Assembly (NCBI GenBank): GCA_029262005.1
Contig: JAJDAG010000038.1
Coordinates: 1-64,000, forward strand
From: Candidatus Zhuqueibacterota bacterium
Lineage (GTDB): Bacteria > Zhuqueibacterota > Zhuqueibacteria > Oceanimicrobiales > Oceanimicrobiaceae
DNA: 64,000 nt
Direction of reading: 5' to 3'
The notes below the pieces were generated by a model. That model was not told the origin of the DNA and did no database searches. It was given only the letters and a program-made list of their open reading frames with translations. This document shows positions 49,747 to 59,134 of this stretch, one piece after another. The translations under genes were made by a program, and so were the position numbers. The stretch's first letter is position 1. The number at the start of each line of letters is the position of its first letter.

Positions 49747-51255
49747 TCAGTTATTCAAAGCAAAACCACGGCGGTCTTTGCGGCACTTTTCTTCCTCAAT
49801 CAGTTTTATCAAGCCGGCTTGGAGTGATTGTTCGGCCAAAGGCCACAAATCAACATTGACATCGTTGTACACAGTCTGAACCAGTTTTTTTATTGCTTGT
49901 GGTTTGCGTGTTAGTGAAGTCAGTATTTTGTCTTCGCGTTCCTGTCTGTGTTTGATGAAATGTTGTACCAGGAGTTTGCCTGTTTTCACAGCAGAACCGT
50001 GACTGGGATATATCGTCCCATCCGTGATGGTTTCGAGAAATTGCAGCGAGCGCATGTAAGTTGCCATGTGCCCCTCAGGTGGTGCAATTATGATTGTTGA
50101 GAGAGTGGAGAGCAGGTCCCCGGCGATGACGGCGCCATAGCGGCTTTCCCGAAATGTAAGGTGACCGGCTGCATGTCCCGGCGTGTGATAAATGTTCAAT
50201 TTCCACTCAGGTTCGCCATCCGGGGTTTTACCCAGCTCTAATTCATCGCCATGGTTAAGGGGCCGTTCAAAGTCGATATCGGTAAGGTGAGCGATCGTGT
50301 TTTTATGCGCGAAAACAGGCAGTCCGTACTTTTCCTGGCATGCCGACACAGCACCAACATGATCAGCGTGATGATGCGTGAGGAGAATCCCTTTCAACTG
50401 CCTGCCTTCAGCAACTCGTTTTTCCAGATAATCCCAAAGGCGCTGTTGTTCAGCAGGTTCCGTCGGGGCAGGGTCGATGATGTAGAGTTGTTCATCTCCA
50501 ACAAGATAGCAGTTCGTGTGGGTCGCCGGGGCCAATGTCCGGGTTTTTAATGGCAGCATGTGCACGCCCGGAGTAAAATAGATTTCGTGAATCGCACCTT
50601 GCTTGTACGCCTCCGCCTGGACCCTGACGCTGTGAATGCAATGCTCCCAGGTTTGCCCAAGAAGCTCGCGCAGCATAAAGATGACCGGTGGAACAATAGA
50701 CATTTCACCCTTTTGCCACAGGTTGAATGCGCGCTCGGCAGTATAAAAATCACCGCTGATCAGCTCCCCCTCGAGTATGGTTGGCTCTTGTCCTGCAGGC
50801 ATTTGCACCTTATAAAATTGTGTGTCATAACGAATTGGCGCAAATTCGGGTGTCAGCAGCGATACCACAAAGTGAAAATCTCGTGCATCAATTACCAGGC
50901 CCTCTTGCTGTAGAATTTCATTGAACCCTAGTTCTTCAGACAGTAAGTCTTTGCGGTACAGTGCCAGACGTTCTGCTGAAATAGCGGCCGAAGCACGCGC
51001 GAGAAGTACGCCGGTTTCTTCGAAAGTTTCCCTGACAGCAGCGGCTATGTACGGCAATGACTCCGCTGGTACGGCTTCACTGTGTTCAATCCTTACTTCC
51101 TTGTCCGGCAAATCAAGGGTACCGCCGGGATAGGCAAAATAGCCACCAAAAAATTTTAGCTTCGGGTTACGCTCAACCAGGTATATTTTTTTTGGGTCGC
51201 TTCTGTGGGTCAGGATAATAGTGACTGCTTTGCGTTCAGCCATATAAGCATCCAT
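49747..51255 (-). CDS. Nudix hydrolase fused to a metallo-beta-lactamase domain
   Basis: The 502-residue protein has an N-terminal Nudix domain (about 8-235): FAYPGGTLD then, after a 30-residue insert, AAAVRETFEETGVLLA, as in NUDT7/8/19 relatives. A metallo-beta-lactamase domain (about 245-440) follows, with THHHADHVGA, HTPGHAAGHL, AGDLLS and PSHG, closest to LACTB2-type proteins. A winged-helix-like tail (440-502) ends it. NUDT19-like enzymes cleave CoA derivatives and LACTB2 is an RNase; the fused reaction is unknown. All catalytic motifs are intact. ATG 51255 or 51243 are both possible starts. Confidence 0.85.
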   Translation of the reverse strand: MDAYMAERKAVTIILTHRSDPKKIYLVERNPKLKFFGGYFAYPGGTLDLPDKEVRIEHSEAVPAESLPYIAAAVRETFEETGVLLARASAAISAERLALYRKDLLSEELGFNEILQQEGLVIDARDFHFVVSLLTPEFAPIRYDTQFYKVQMPAGQEPTILEGELISGDFYTAERAFNLWQKGEMSIVPPVIFMLRELLGQTWEHCIHSVRVQAEAYKQGAIHEIYFTPGVHMLPLKTRTLAPATHTNCYLVGDEQLYIIDPAPTEPAEQQRLWDYLEKRVAEGRQLKGILLTHHHADHVGAVSACQEKYGLPVFAHKNTIAHLTDIDFERPLNHGDELELGKTPDGEPEWKLNIYHTPGHAAGHLTFRESRYGAVIAGDLLSTLSTIIIAPPEGHMATYMRSLQFLETITDGTIYPSHGSAVKTGKLLVQHFIKHRQEREDKILTSLTRKPQAIKKLVQTVYNDVNVDLWPLAEQSLQAGLIKLIEEEKCRKDRRGFALNN

Positions 51256-51355
51256 GTTTTTTTGAAGTAATGTAATAAATATTGTTGCTCGTGGTTTGTA
51301 GAAAAAGGTGATGATGAATATAGAATAAAAGGAGCAAATGAAAAGGGGAAAATGA

Positions 51356-51384
51356 TTGACTTTAACAATGTCAGCATATATATT
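51356..51384 (+). promoter_or_regulatory. Sigma-70-type promoter of the putative structured RNA
   Basis: TTGACT at 51356-51361 and TATATT at 51379-51384 are separated by 17 bases, the same -10 hexamer as the proS promoter. Predicted start is near 51391, and the transcript would end at the terminator 51582-51609. Confidence 0.65.
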
Positions 51385-51390
51385 AAAACT

Positions 51391-51609
51391 AATTCCTAAA
51401 GCCGGGTATTTAACCAGGGGAATGCCGGGTGATTGTTGTAACGCCCTGAAAAAGGAGGTGATTCTATTTCTAGCAAATTAGATATAGAGACCTCCGCAAG
51501 AACCTGCTAAACCAGTTGGTCAATCAATCGATCTGAAGCTAAATAGGAAAGCAAAGTTCTTCGGAGTTTTCTGAACGGTATAGCCCCGCTATTTGGCGGG
51601 GCTTTTTTT
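51391..51609 (+). ncRNA. Putative structured RNA or ferritin leader, about 215 nt
   Basis: Between promoter and terminator the sequence forms several stems. A 16-bp hairpin (GGAGGT at 51454-51459 with ACCTCC at 51490-51495, then TCTATTTCTA with TAGATATAGA) has one mismatch, a small bulge and a 6-base loop. AAGAAC (51498-51503) pairs with GTTCTT (51556-51561), and CAGGG (51415-51419) pairs with CCCTG (51444-51448). The first stem buries a perfect Shine-Dalgarno AAAGGAGGTGA. The only short frame after it would start at a non-ATG codon. No known RNA family is recognised. It could be an independent sRNA or a regulated leader of the ferritin gene 150 bases downstream. Confidence 0.55.
51582..51609 (+). 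terminator. Intrinsic terminator of the putative structured RNA
   Basis: AGCCCCGC (51582-51589) and GCGGGGCT (51596-51603) form a perfect 8-bp GC-rich stem with a 6-base loop, followed by seven T. No protein gene precedes it on this strand within 1.8 kb. Confidence 0.88.
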
Positions 51610-51757
51610 GTTTGATCAATTTATAACATAGTTTCCGTGAGTTGAACTGAGATATAAACAAAAAAATGCTTTATTTTGTAACATCATCTCGATATATTAA
51701 CCTTCTTTTTAAGGTGTTCTGTTATTGAATTTTGCTTGTTAATCTGGAGAATTGGAA

Positions 51758-52258
51758 ATGATCAACAAAAATGTAGAAGAAGCCCTGAATGTGCAAGTTC
51801 AAGCCGAGTTTTCTTCGGCCTATCTGTATCTTTCAATGGCAGCCTATTGCGAATCAATAAGCCTGCCCGGCTTTGCGCATTGGATGCGTTTGCAACATGA
51901 GGAAGAGACTGCACACGCATTGCGGTTGTTTAATTTTGTCATCGATCGCGGTGGTCATATTGATTTGCGTGCCATAGAAAAACCGGTAGGATCTTTTGAG
52001 TCACCGCACAAAATGTTTGATGAAGTTTTGGCGCATGAGCAGTTGATAACGGAAAAGATTCACAATTTGTATGCGCTATCGGTTAAGGAAAACGATTATC
52101 CGACTCAGGTTGAAATGCAGTGGTTCATTAGTGAGCAGGTTGAAGAAGAAAAGAATGCGGGTGGCATTGTTGAGCAGTTAAAATTTGTCGGTGACAGCAG
52201 CTCGGCGCTGTTAATGCTCGATAGAGAAATGGGAGTCCGCCTGACAGAGGCCAAGTAG
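51758..52258 (+). CDS. Ferritin
   Basis: A 166-residue non-heme ferritin that stores iron as a ferric core in a 24-mer. The four-helix bundle shows the ferroxidase ligands in EFSSAYLYLSMAAYCES, HEEETAHALRLFNFV and QWFISEQVEEEKNAGGIVEQL. It matches the bacterial FtnA type with no heme-binding Met. GGAG lies 8 bases before ATG 51758, which is preferred over the in-frame TTG at 51752. A putative structured RNA and terminator lie upstream. Confidence 0.94.
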   Translation: MINKNVEEALNVQVQAEFSSAYLYLSMAAYCESISLPGFAHWMRLQHEEETAHALRLFNFVIDRGGHIDLRAIEKPVGSFESPHKMFDEVLAHEQLITEKIHNLYALSVKENDYPTQVEMQWFISEQVEEEKNAGGIVEQLKFVGDSSSALLMLDREMGVRLTEAK

Positions 52259-52488
52259 GGATAGCCTCTAAGTGTATTCTGTAAAAACGGATGCAGAGTT
52301 TTTATAGATTGAGGTACAGTATTTTTTGGCATGAAAGGCCATTTCATACGTCAAAAGAAGCCGCTAACATTTTATAAAGTATACAATTGACCATACTGAA
52401 AGGTCTTGCTTGCTGTAACTCAAGGTGACGAAATCCAACACCCAATCTTTCAATATAGATAAGACTTGAGTCTATGGAGAATTAAATA

Positions 52489-53238
52489 ATGATCAAACTT
52501 GTATTGCTCAGACATGGTGAAAGCCAGTGGAACAAAGAGAATAGATTTACCGGCTGGAAAGATGTCGATTTGTCTGCAAAAGGTGTTGAAGAAGCAAGGG
52601 CAGCCGGCCGGATTCTCAAGGAAAAAGGATTTGTTTTTGACATTGCTTTTACTTCGCTCTTGAAGCGTGCTATTAAGACGCTGTGGCTGTCGCTTGAGGA
52701 GCTTGAGCAAATGTGGATTCCTGTGCATCGTTCCTGGCGTTTGAACGAACGCCATTATGGAGCCTTGCAGGGACTCAACAAGGCGGAAACTGCAGCAAAA
52801 TATGGAGATGAGCAGGTACTCATCTGGCGTCGTAGTTATGATACGCCACCACCAGCGCTGGAGAAATCCGATAAGCATTATCCTGGCCATGACCCACGTT
52901 ATGCTAGTTTAAGCGAACATGATTTGCCGGTGGCAGAGTGTTTGAAAGATACGGTTGAGCGTTTTCTGCCCTACTGGTACGATACCATGGCCCCGACCGT
53001 TCGCCAGGGTAAACGTGTCCTCATTGCCGCACATGGAAACAGCCTGCGTGCTCTGGTGAAATATCTTGATGAAGTTTCGGATGAGGAAATCGTCGGCTTA
53101 AATATACCAACTGGTATGCCGTTGGTATATGAACTTAATGATGCCCTGAAACCGCTTAATAAATACTATCTTGGCGATCCGGAGAAAGTAAAAAAAGCTA
53201 TGGATGCAGTGGCCCGGCAAGGGCAGGCCAAAGGTTAG
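52489..53238 (+). CDS. gpmA: 2,3-bisphosphoglycerate-dependent phosphoglycerate mutase
   Basis: Interconverts 3- and 2-phosphoglycerate in glycolysis via a phosphohistidine. The 249-residue product begins with [20 protein letters not shown] (His9 carries phosphate). It continues with [30 protein letters not shown] and YDTPPPAL, then [14 protein letters not shown] with the second histidine. The length and motifs are those of the cofactor-dependent dPGM. ATG 52489 follows GGAGA. The gene is monocistronic or followed by the ZIP gene after 48 bases. Confidence 0.96.
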   Translation: MIKLVLLRHGESQWNKENRFTGWKDVDLSAKGVEEARAAGRILKEKGFVFDIAFTSLLKRAIKTLWLSLEELEQMWIPVHRSWRLNERHYGALQGLNKAETAAKYGDEQVLIWRRSYDTPPPALEKSDKHYPGHDPRYASLSEHDLPVAECLKDTVERFLPYWYDTMAPTVRQGKRVLIAAHGNSLRALVKYLDEVSDEEIVGLNIPTGMPLVYELNDALKPLNKYYLGDPEKVKKAMDAVARQGQAKG

Positions 53239-53286
53239 TATGCGACTTTTCAACCGATTTTTACTGCACCACAGCATGGTTAATTG

Positions 53287-54075
53287 ATGTCAGGTGACTA
53301 TCAATCTTCATTGTTTTTCTGGACTTTTGCGACCGGTGTCGTGAGCGCTTTGGCTACCGGACTGGGAGCGATCCCGGTGGCATTTATCAGCAGCAGCTCG
53401 AAGTGGATGCGTGCATTCTCCGGGGCTATTGCTGCCGGCATGATGATTTCCGCCTCTGTATTTTCATTGGCTCAGGAAGGGATTGCACTCAAAGCCACAA
53501 GACCATCAGCGCCTTACGAAGTGATTTTGGGCTTGATGCTCGGGGCTGGATTTTTTTGGCTTGTTGAGAAGAGGCTAAGCGGCCGTGAGTTTGAATGGGC
53601 TAAGTTCAGCGGCGATTCTTCAAAGCGCAGTTTCTTGATTTTTTTGGCCATGTTCATTCATTCTTTTCCAGAAGGCGTGGCCATCGGTGTTGGATTTGCT
53701 ACCGGAGATTTTAATTTCGGCCTTCTCATGGCCATCGCTATTTCAGTTCATAACATCCCGGAAGGTATGGCGATTTCACTGCCGCTGCGCACAGAGGGAG
53801 CTACTTTCGGCAAGTGCTTTTGGATGTCTGTTCTCTCAAGCGTTCCGCAACCCCTGGCGGCTGTACCCGCCGCTTTTGCAGTTTGGCTATTTCGACCGTT
53901 GCTCGCAACGGGCCTCGGATTCGCTGGTGGCGCAATGATTTATCTTGTTGTGCTTGAGCTAATTCCGGAAGCGCTTGAAGAGGGTGGCAGGTCACTAACT
54001 GCATGGGGCGTCATGGTTGGCCTGGGAGGCATGTTGTTGATTACGACACTGCTGGGGATGATTGAAGTGTCGTGA
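53287..54075 (+). CDS. ZIP family divalent metal transporter
   Basis: The 262-residue protein has about 8 membrane helices and both metal-site helices: MFIHSFPEGVAIGVGFATGD and ISVHNIPEGMAISLPLRTEG (HNxPEG type). This is the ZupT/GufA subgroup of ZIP transporters, which import zinc, iron or manganese. It ends in a typical ELIPEALEE helix. ATG 53287 is chosen over the in-frame TTG 53284. Its position close to ferritin could reflect metal homeostasis, but that is only suggestive. Confidence 0.93.
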   Translation: MSGDYQSSLFFWTFATGVVSALATGLGAIPVAFISSSSKWMRAFSGAIAAGMMISASVFSLAQEGIALKATRPSAPYEVILGLMLGAGFFWLVEKRLSGREFEWAKFSGDSSKRSFLIFLAMFIHSFPEGVAIGVGFATGDFNFGLLMAIAISVHNIPEGMAISLPLRTEGATFGKCFWMSVLSSVPQPLAAVPAAFAVWLFRPLLATGLGFAGGAMIYLVVLELIPEALEEGGRSLTAWGVMVGLGGMLLITTLLGMIEVS

Positions 54076-54133
54076 ACACGAAAAATCGACCTCATTGATC
54101 ACATGAAGCATCGGTCTTACAAAGTGAAAACAG

Positions 54134-54175
54134 AGCCCCTTTCAGGATTTTTCTATTACCCGGAGGGGCTTTTTC
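54134..54175 (+). terminator. Intrinsic terminator after the ZIP gene
   Basis: AGCCCCT (54134-54140) and AGGGGCT (54164-54170) pair across a 23-base loop, followed by a T-rich run. It ends the gpmA-ZIP unit before the methyltransferase gene. Confidence 0.7.
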
Positions 54176-54218
54176 TGTCCTCATTTTCTGTCGCGCCAAG
54201 CGCCAATGTTGGATAATA

Positions 54219-55319
54219 ATGAATACTCTGCATAAATTGGTTTTCACTGACTCAAGAAACCTGTCAACCATTGAAACAGAATCAATTGATTTGGTTGTGA
54301 CTTCACCGCCTTATCCCATGATTGAAATGTGGGATGCCTTATTTGCTGAACTAAACTCGGATATTGGTAGTGCGATAGCTGAGTCTGATGGAAAATCAGC
54401 ATTCAATTTGATGCATGCCGAGCTGGACAAAGTGTGGCTTGAGCTGGAACGAATCGTTCGGCCCAGTGGGTTTGTTTGTATCAATATCGGTGATGCAACA
54501 AGAACGCTTGGCGATGAATTTGGTCTTTATTCGAATCATTCGCGCATTATTAACAGCATGACTAAAATGTCGTTTTGTGCGCTCCCACTTATTCTCTGGC
54601 GCAAAACGACCAATGCACCCACCAAATTTATGGGTTCCGGTATGCTGCCCGCAGGCGCTTATGTGACTCTTGAACATGAGTACATTTTGATTTTTCGCAA
54701 AGGTGGCAAGCGGCATTTTAAGACTGAGGAAGAAAAGGGTTGCAGGAATGCAAGCGCCTTATTTTGGGAAGAACGCAACAAATGGTTTTCCGATTTGTGG
54801 GATTTGAGCGGCGTTAGACAGACATTGAATAATTCGAAATTGCGAGAGCGAAGCGCTGCTTATCCGTTTGAGTTATCTTACCGGTTGATAAATATGTATT
54901 CAGTAAAGGGAGACATGGTTTTAGACCCTTTTCTCGGCACCGGCACGACCATGTTTTCGGCCATGGCTTCTGAGAGAAACAGCATCGGCGTTGAATATGA
55001 TTCTGACTTCAAAAATACAATTATTGAGAATATGGGGGCTGTTGCAAGGACTGCGAATCAGCGTATGTTGCAACGGCTACGCGAGCACCAGGCCTTTATG
55101 GATGACTATATCAAATTGAAAGGGGAACCAAAATATAAGAACAACCATTTGGGTTTTCCCGTTGTCGCCAGACAAGAGCGGGAGATGCTGCTGTCCACGA
55201 TTGCCAAATGCAAGTTCGATGGTGAGTCATCTTTTGCTGTGGAATACAAAAAAGTTGACATGGCGAATCTGAATTCAAATAGCGACGTAACAATTCAAGG
55301 GGACGTACAGGCGGTGTAA
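54219..55319 (+). CDS. Site-specific DNA methyltransferase (N4-cytosine/N6-adenine type)
   Basis: The 366-residue enzyme has the catalytic motif TSPPY at 28-32 before the AdoMet motif DPFLGTGTT (about 236-244), the beta-class order. The SPPY form favours N4-methylcytosine, though N6-adenine cannot be excluded. Between them lies a variable region with a DNA-recognition-like segment. Both catalytic and cofactor motifs are intact. No restriction endonuclease or specificity gene is adjacent on either side, so it appears solitary. The target sequence cannot be predicted. Confidence 0.92.
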   Translation: MNTLHKLVFTDSRNLSTIETESIDLVVTSPPYPMIEMWDALFAELNSDIGSAIAESDGKSAFNLMHAELDKVWLELERIVRPSGFVCINIGDATRTLGDEFGLYSNHSRIINSMTKMSFCALPLILWRKTTNAPTKFMGSGMLPAGAYVTLEHEYILIFRKGGKRHFKTEEEKGCRNASALFWEERNKWFSDLWDLSGVRQTLNNSKLRERSAAYPFELSYRLINMYSVKGDMVLDPFLGTGTTMFSAMASERNSIGVEYDSDFKNTIIENMGAVARTANQRMLQRLREHQAFMDDYIKLKGEPKYKNNHLGFPVVARQEREMLLSTIAKCKFDGESSFAVEYKKVDMANLNSNSDVTIQGDVQAV

Positions 55320-55345
55320 CAGAGTTTGTTCTAATCGCCCTGGTG

Positions 55346-56905
55346 TCACAACAAGTATTCCTTCGCCAACTCCACATAGGCGCTCAGTTGCTCCTTTTCC
55401 CAGTCCACATCTTTTTTCAGTTCTGCGCTCATCATTCTGGCAACATCGGGTGCGATGGCCATGCTCGCACGTGCATCTAATAGCAGTGCCCGGGTGCGGC
55501 GCGCCAGTACATCTTCAAGGGTTCGGGCCATTTCGTGACGGACGGCCCAAATCACTTCTGCTTTGATGTAAGGTAAATTTGCATGCAGTTTTTTCCCCAG
55601 TTCAGACTCAGTCTGAATGAGCCTGCGAATATGGCCCGAGTCGCTGCCATAATATTGCAAAGGGTCGTCTTCTCGAACATGATTGGTCCAACCGTGGATT
55701 TTCATGGTCTCGGTTTTACTGGGCCTGGGTGTAATGCAAGCGACCATGCATGCGTGATTAATGGCATCCTCGCCCATTTTTCGATAGGTTGTCCATTTGC
55801 CGCCGGTAATGGTCACCAGTCCCGAGCGTGAAGTCAGAATGGTGTGGTCCCGGGAAATGGCTGCGGTGTTTTTTTCGTCATTTGCTCTGACTAGGGGGCG
55901 GAGGCCGGCAAAAGCGCTGAGTACATCTTTTCTTTGTGGATCTTTGGTTAAATACTGTGCCGCATGTTTAAGAATAAACTCGACTTCCTCATCCAATGGG
56001 CGCGGCTCAAGCGATGGCTTGTCGATTGGCGTGTCTGTGGTACCAACGACCACGCGGTTGCGCCACGGCACAGCAAACAACACGCGGCCATCTTCGGTGT
56101 GTGGCACCATAACCGCTGATTCGCCCGGCAGAAAAGATTTGTCCAACACCAGGTGTACGCCTTGACTCGGTGCGATGATGGGCTTTGCGTCAGGGTCGTC
56201 CATTTGCAGAATGCTGTCGGTAAACACACCAGTGGCATTTACGACAACGGCGGCGTGGATTTCAAATTCCTTCCCCGATTCAAGGTCTGTCGCCACAACG
56301 CCATTGGTAACATTTTGGCTTTTCAGCAAGCTTTGAACCGGCATGTAGTTAATGGCCGTTCCACCCGCTTCGAGCAGAGTTTGGGCCAGATTTATGGCCA
56401 GGCGAGAATCGTCGAATTGACCATCATAATAAATCACGCCTCCATGTAGCCCTTCGGGTTCCAGCGTTGGAATTTGTTCCAGCGTTTCCTCCCGCGAGAG
56501 AATTTTGGAGGGCCTGAGGCCAAGTTTACCTGCGAGCATGTCATAAACTTTGAGGCCGATGCCGTAGAAAGGGCCCTCCCACCAATCATAGGTCGGCACA
56601 ATAAATGACTGGTGCCGCACAAGGTGGGGTGCGTTGTCAATAAGCAGGCCGCGCTCATGCAGCGCTTCCAGCACCAGCGAAATATTGCCTTGCTGGAGGT
56701 AGCGCACGCCACCGTGAATCAGTTTGGTGCTGCGGCTTGAGGTGCCTTTGGCAAAGTCGTGCCGTTCCAGAAGCAGTGTTTTAAAGCCTCGGGATGCCGC
56801 TTCAAGAGCAGTACCAAGCCCTGTGGCACCACCTCCGATTACAATAAAATCCCAGTTTTCGGAGGACATGTCCTGCAGCATTTCAAGTTGTTGGTTGCGG
56901 TTCAT
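55346..56905 (-). CDS. glpD: Glycerol-3-phosphate dehydrogenase
   Basis: An FAD-dependent membrane-associated dehydrogenase that oxidises glycerol 3-phosphate to dihydroxyacetone phosphate and feeds the quinone pool. The 519-residue product has the dinucleotide fold FIVIGGGATGLGTALEAASRG and SSRSTKLIHGGVRYLQQG. The substrate-domain segments are WRNRVVVGTTDTPID and ITGGKWTTYRKMGEDAI. It is the last gene of the glpK - Cys-rich protein - glpD operon and lies 72 bases after the middle gene. Confidence 0.96.
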   Translation of the reverse strand: MNRNQQLEMLQDMSSENWDFIVIGGGATGLGTALEAASRGFKTLLLERHDFAKGTSSRSTKLIHGGVRYLQQGNISLVLEALHERGLLIDNAPHLVRHQSFIVPTYDWWEGPFYGIGLKVYDMLAGKLGLRPSKILSREETLEQIPTLEPEGLHGGVIYYDGQFDDSRLAINLAQTLLEAGGTAINYMPVQSLLKSQNVTNGVVATDLESGKEFEIHAAVVVNATGVFTDSILQMDDPDAKPIIAPSQGVHLVLDKSFLPGESAVMVPHTEDGRVLFAVPWRNRVVVGTTDTPIDKPSLEPRPLDEEVEFILKHAAQYLTKDPQRKDVLSAFAGLRPLVRANDEKNTAAISRDHTILTSRSGLVTITGGKWTTYRKMGEDAINHACMVACITPRPSKTETMKIHGWTNHVREDDPLQYYGSDSGHIRRLIQTESELGKKLHANLPYIKAEVIWAVRHEMARTLEDVLARRTRALLLDARASMAIAPDVARMMSAELKKDVDWEKEQLSAYVELAKEYLL

Positions 56906-56977
56906 TTTCTATATTTTGATTTGGGGTTGAGCCAGCTGATATTTGTTTGATTATTGTTTGCGAATTATCGACCCACG

Positions 56978-57577
56978 CTAAAAAATGAGCACAGGACGAT
57001 CAAGCGGATTGATTTCTAGTTCCGGCGGCACACCGAAATATTCATTCATAAAGCCGCCAATTTCTCCGAGAGTCTCATTGGATAGAAGTTGCATCATTTC
57101 ATCCATGGCCTCGCCGCCAATCATGAACGGCATATAGGCAAAAATCAATTGCGTGCCATCACACTGACAGTAAAGTTGATACTCTGAGAATTCATGTGCT
57201 CTTTTCCCCTTAATAATGCAGTGTGACAGCCATTCTTTTGGGTCAAACTCTTCGGCCGCGATTAAACGTTCTCGTCGTTGGACAAGATCGACCCTCTCAG
57301 CAAAATAGATGTCGATGCGTGCGCGGGATGTGTCGGAGATTTTTCCTCTGAACTTCTCCACACAGGCAAAACACATGGCATACTCAAATATGGTATCTGT
57401 AGTGTTGAAATCTTTGTAATTCTTTACGGCCTTTTCAATGATGTAAAGCGTCCCTGGTGTGAGCAGGTCACATTTACAGAGCAGGCAGCTTGAAAAAGGT
57501 TTGCCCGTTGCGTCGGAGTAAAGCTCCGGCGGAATATCGGCGTATTCGCTTGTGATGTAAAGATCCGGTAGTTTCAT
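56978..57577 (-). CDS. Unknown cysteine-rich protein in the glp operon
   Basis: The 199-residue soluble protein has two CxxC pairs, C31-x2-C34 (with C36) and C69-x2-C72, that could make one zinc site of about 40 residues. The remainder is acidic and contains CIIKGKRAHEFSEYQLYCQC and a C-terminal helix (GEAMDEMMQLLSNETLGEIG). No signal peptide is visible and I recognise no family. It lies only 5 bases after glpK and is cotranscribed with it, so it is probably linked to glycerol use or its control, though that is inference. Confidence 0.75.
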   Translation of the reverse strand: MKLPDLYITSEYADIPPELYSDATGKPFSSCLLCKCDLLTPGTLYIIEKAVKNYKDFNTTDTIFEYAMCFACVEKFRGKISDTSRARIDIYFAERVDLVQRRERLIAAEEFDPKEWLSHCIIKGKRAHEFSEYQLYCQCDGTQLIFAYMPFMIGGEAMDEMMQLLSNETLGEIGGFMNEYFGVPPELEINPLDRPVLIF

Positions 57578-57582
57578 TTTAG

Positions 57583-59091
57583 TTAACCTGAGTTAGTCCA
57601 ACCTTTTGCGCGTTCAAGGGCCGCATGCCATGACCGGGTTAGTCGGTCAATATCCCCCTGTTTCATACCACAATGAAATTCACTTTCCTTTTGCCATTGC
57701 TGTTGAACGGCATCCAGATCTTGCCAAAATCCCACTGCCAGTCCGGCAAAATAAGCGGCGCCAAGGGCCGTTGTTTCAGAAATCTGAGGACGGATTACCG
57801 GCACGCCAAGTATGTCTGCTTGAAATTGCATGAGCATGTTATTAGCCGTGGCACCACCGTCCACACGCAGTTGTTCTATTTTAATACCGGAGTCGGCTTC
57901 CATGGCACAAAGGACATCTCTGGTTTGAAAGGCGATGCCTTCGAGCGCGGCCCTGGCAATGTGCCCGGACGTTGTGCCGCGGGTCAGGCCAACGATGGTG
58001 CCGCGGGCAAATTGATCCCAATGCGGTGCGCCGAGACCAGTAAATGCCGGTACTAGAAAAACGTCACCATTGTTTTTGACAGTGTTGGCTAACGCCTCAA
58101 TTTCTGCTGAGGATTTGATTATTCCCAGGCCATCCCGCAACCATTGAACAACTGCACCGCCGATGAAAACACTGCCTTCCAGGGCGTAAGTGACTTTGTC
58201 ATTTCTTTGCCAGGCAATGGTGGTGAGCAGGTTGTTTTTGGAGGCAACCGCTTTTTCACCTGTATTCATGACGATGAAACAGCCGGTGCCGTAGGTGTTT
58301 TTTAACATGCCTGGTTCGGTACACATTTGCCCGAACAACGCGGCTTGTTGATCACCCGCCACTCCGGAGATTGGCGTTGCGGCACCCATGAATTCGGAGT
58401 CAGCTTCGGCATAAAATTCACTGCAGGAACGAACTTCCGGCAGCATGTTTTTCGGGATGTTGAGCAACGTGAGCAGCTCGTGGTCCCACGCACATGTGTG
58501 AATATTAAAAAGCATGGTTCGGCTGGCATTGGTGATATCGGTGGCGTGGCATTTACCTTTTGTGAGGTTCCATATCAGCCAGCTGTCGATGGTGCCGAAA
58601 GCAAGTTCGCCTGCTTCTGCTTGAGCGCGGGCGCCCCGGACATTGTCCAGAATCCACCTTATTTTGGTTGCAGAAAAATACGCATCGAGAATCAGGCCGG
58701 TTTTTTGTTGAATCAGCGGGGCAATCCCGTCTGCTTTGAGTTGCTGGCAAAATTCAGCCGTGCGTCTATCCTGCCAGACAATGGCGTTCGAAATGGGCTT
58801 GCCGGTTTTTCGTTCCCAAATGACGGTGGTTTCCCGTTGATTGGTGATGCCGATGGCCGCGATTTCAGCCGCTTCAATATTGGCAGTGACAACTGCCTCT
58901 TTTGCCACAGCAGCCTGTGTTGTCCAGATTTCCGTCGCATCGTGTTCCACCCAGCCGGGCTGTGGGAAATATTGCTGAAATTCCTGTTGTGCAATCGAAA
59001 CAATGTTGCCTGAGTGGTCAAATAGAATGGCGCGCGAACTGGTCGTTCCCTGGTCGAGAGCAAGAATGTGTTTTTTTAATGTCACTTTCAC
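57583..59091 (-). CDS. glpK: Glycerol kinase
   Basis: Phosphorylates glycerol to glycerol 3-phosphate. The FGGY-family kinase has [16 protein letters not shown] (phosphate loop), [30 protein letters not shown] and [13 protein letters not shown], then the C-terminal FGGY signature [20 protein letters not shown]. At about 500 residues it is full length. An in-frame ATG at 59136 exists, but AAGGA lies just before GTG 59091 (and GTG 59085), which fits the conserved start. First gene of the operon. Confidence 0.96.
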   Translation of the reverse strand: MKVTLKKHILALDQGTTSSRAILFDHSGNIVSIAQQEFQQYFPQPGWVEHDATEIWTTQAAVAKEAVVTANIEAAEIAAIGITNQRETTVIWERKTGKPISNAIVWQDRRTAEFCQQLKADGIAPLIQQKTGLILDAYFSATKIRWILDNVRGARAQAEAGELAFGTIDSWLIWNLTKGKCHATDITNASRTMLFNIHTCAWDHELLTLLNIPKNMLPEVRSCSEFYAEADSEFMGAATPISGVAGDQQAALFGQMCTEPGMLKNTYGTGCFIVMNTGEKAVASKNNLLTTIAWQRNDKVTYALEGSVFIGGAVVQWLRDGLGIIKSSAEIEALANTVKNNGDVFLVPAFTGLGAPHWDQFARGTIVGLTRGTTSGHIARAALEGIAFQTRDVLCAMEADSGIKIEQLRVDGGATANNMLMQFQADILGVPVIRPQISETTALGAAYFAGLAVGFWQDLDAVQQQWQKESEFHCGMKQGDIDRLTRSWHAALERAKGWTNSG

Positions 59092-59134
59092 AGATTCCTT
59101 TTGCTTTAAGTTAGTGATCACAAAATTAAATGTC

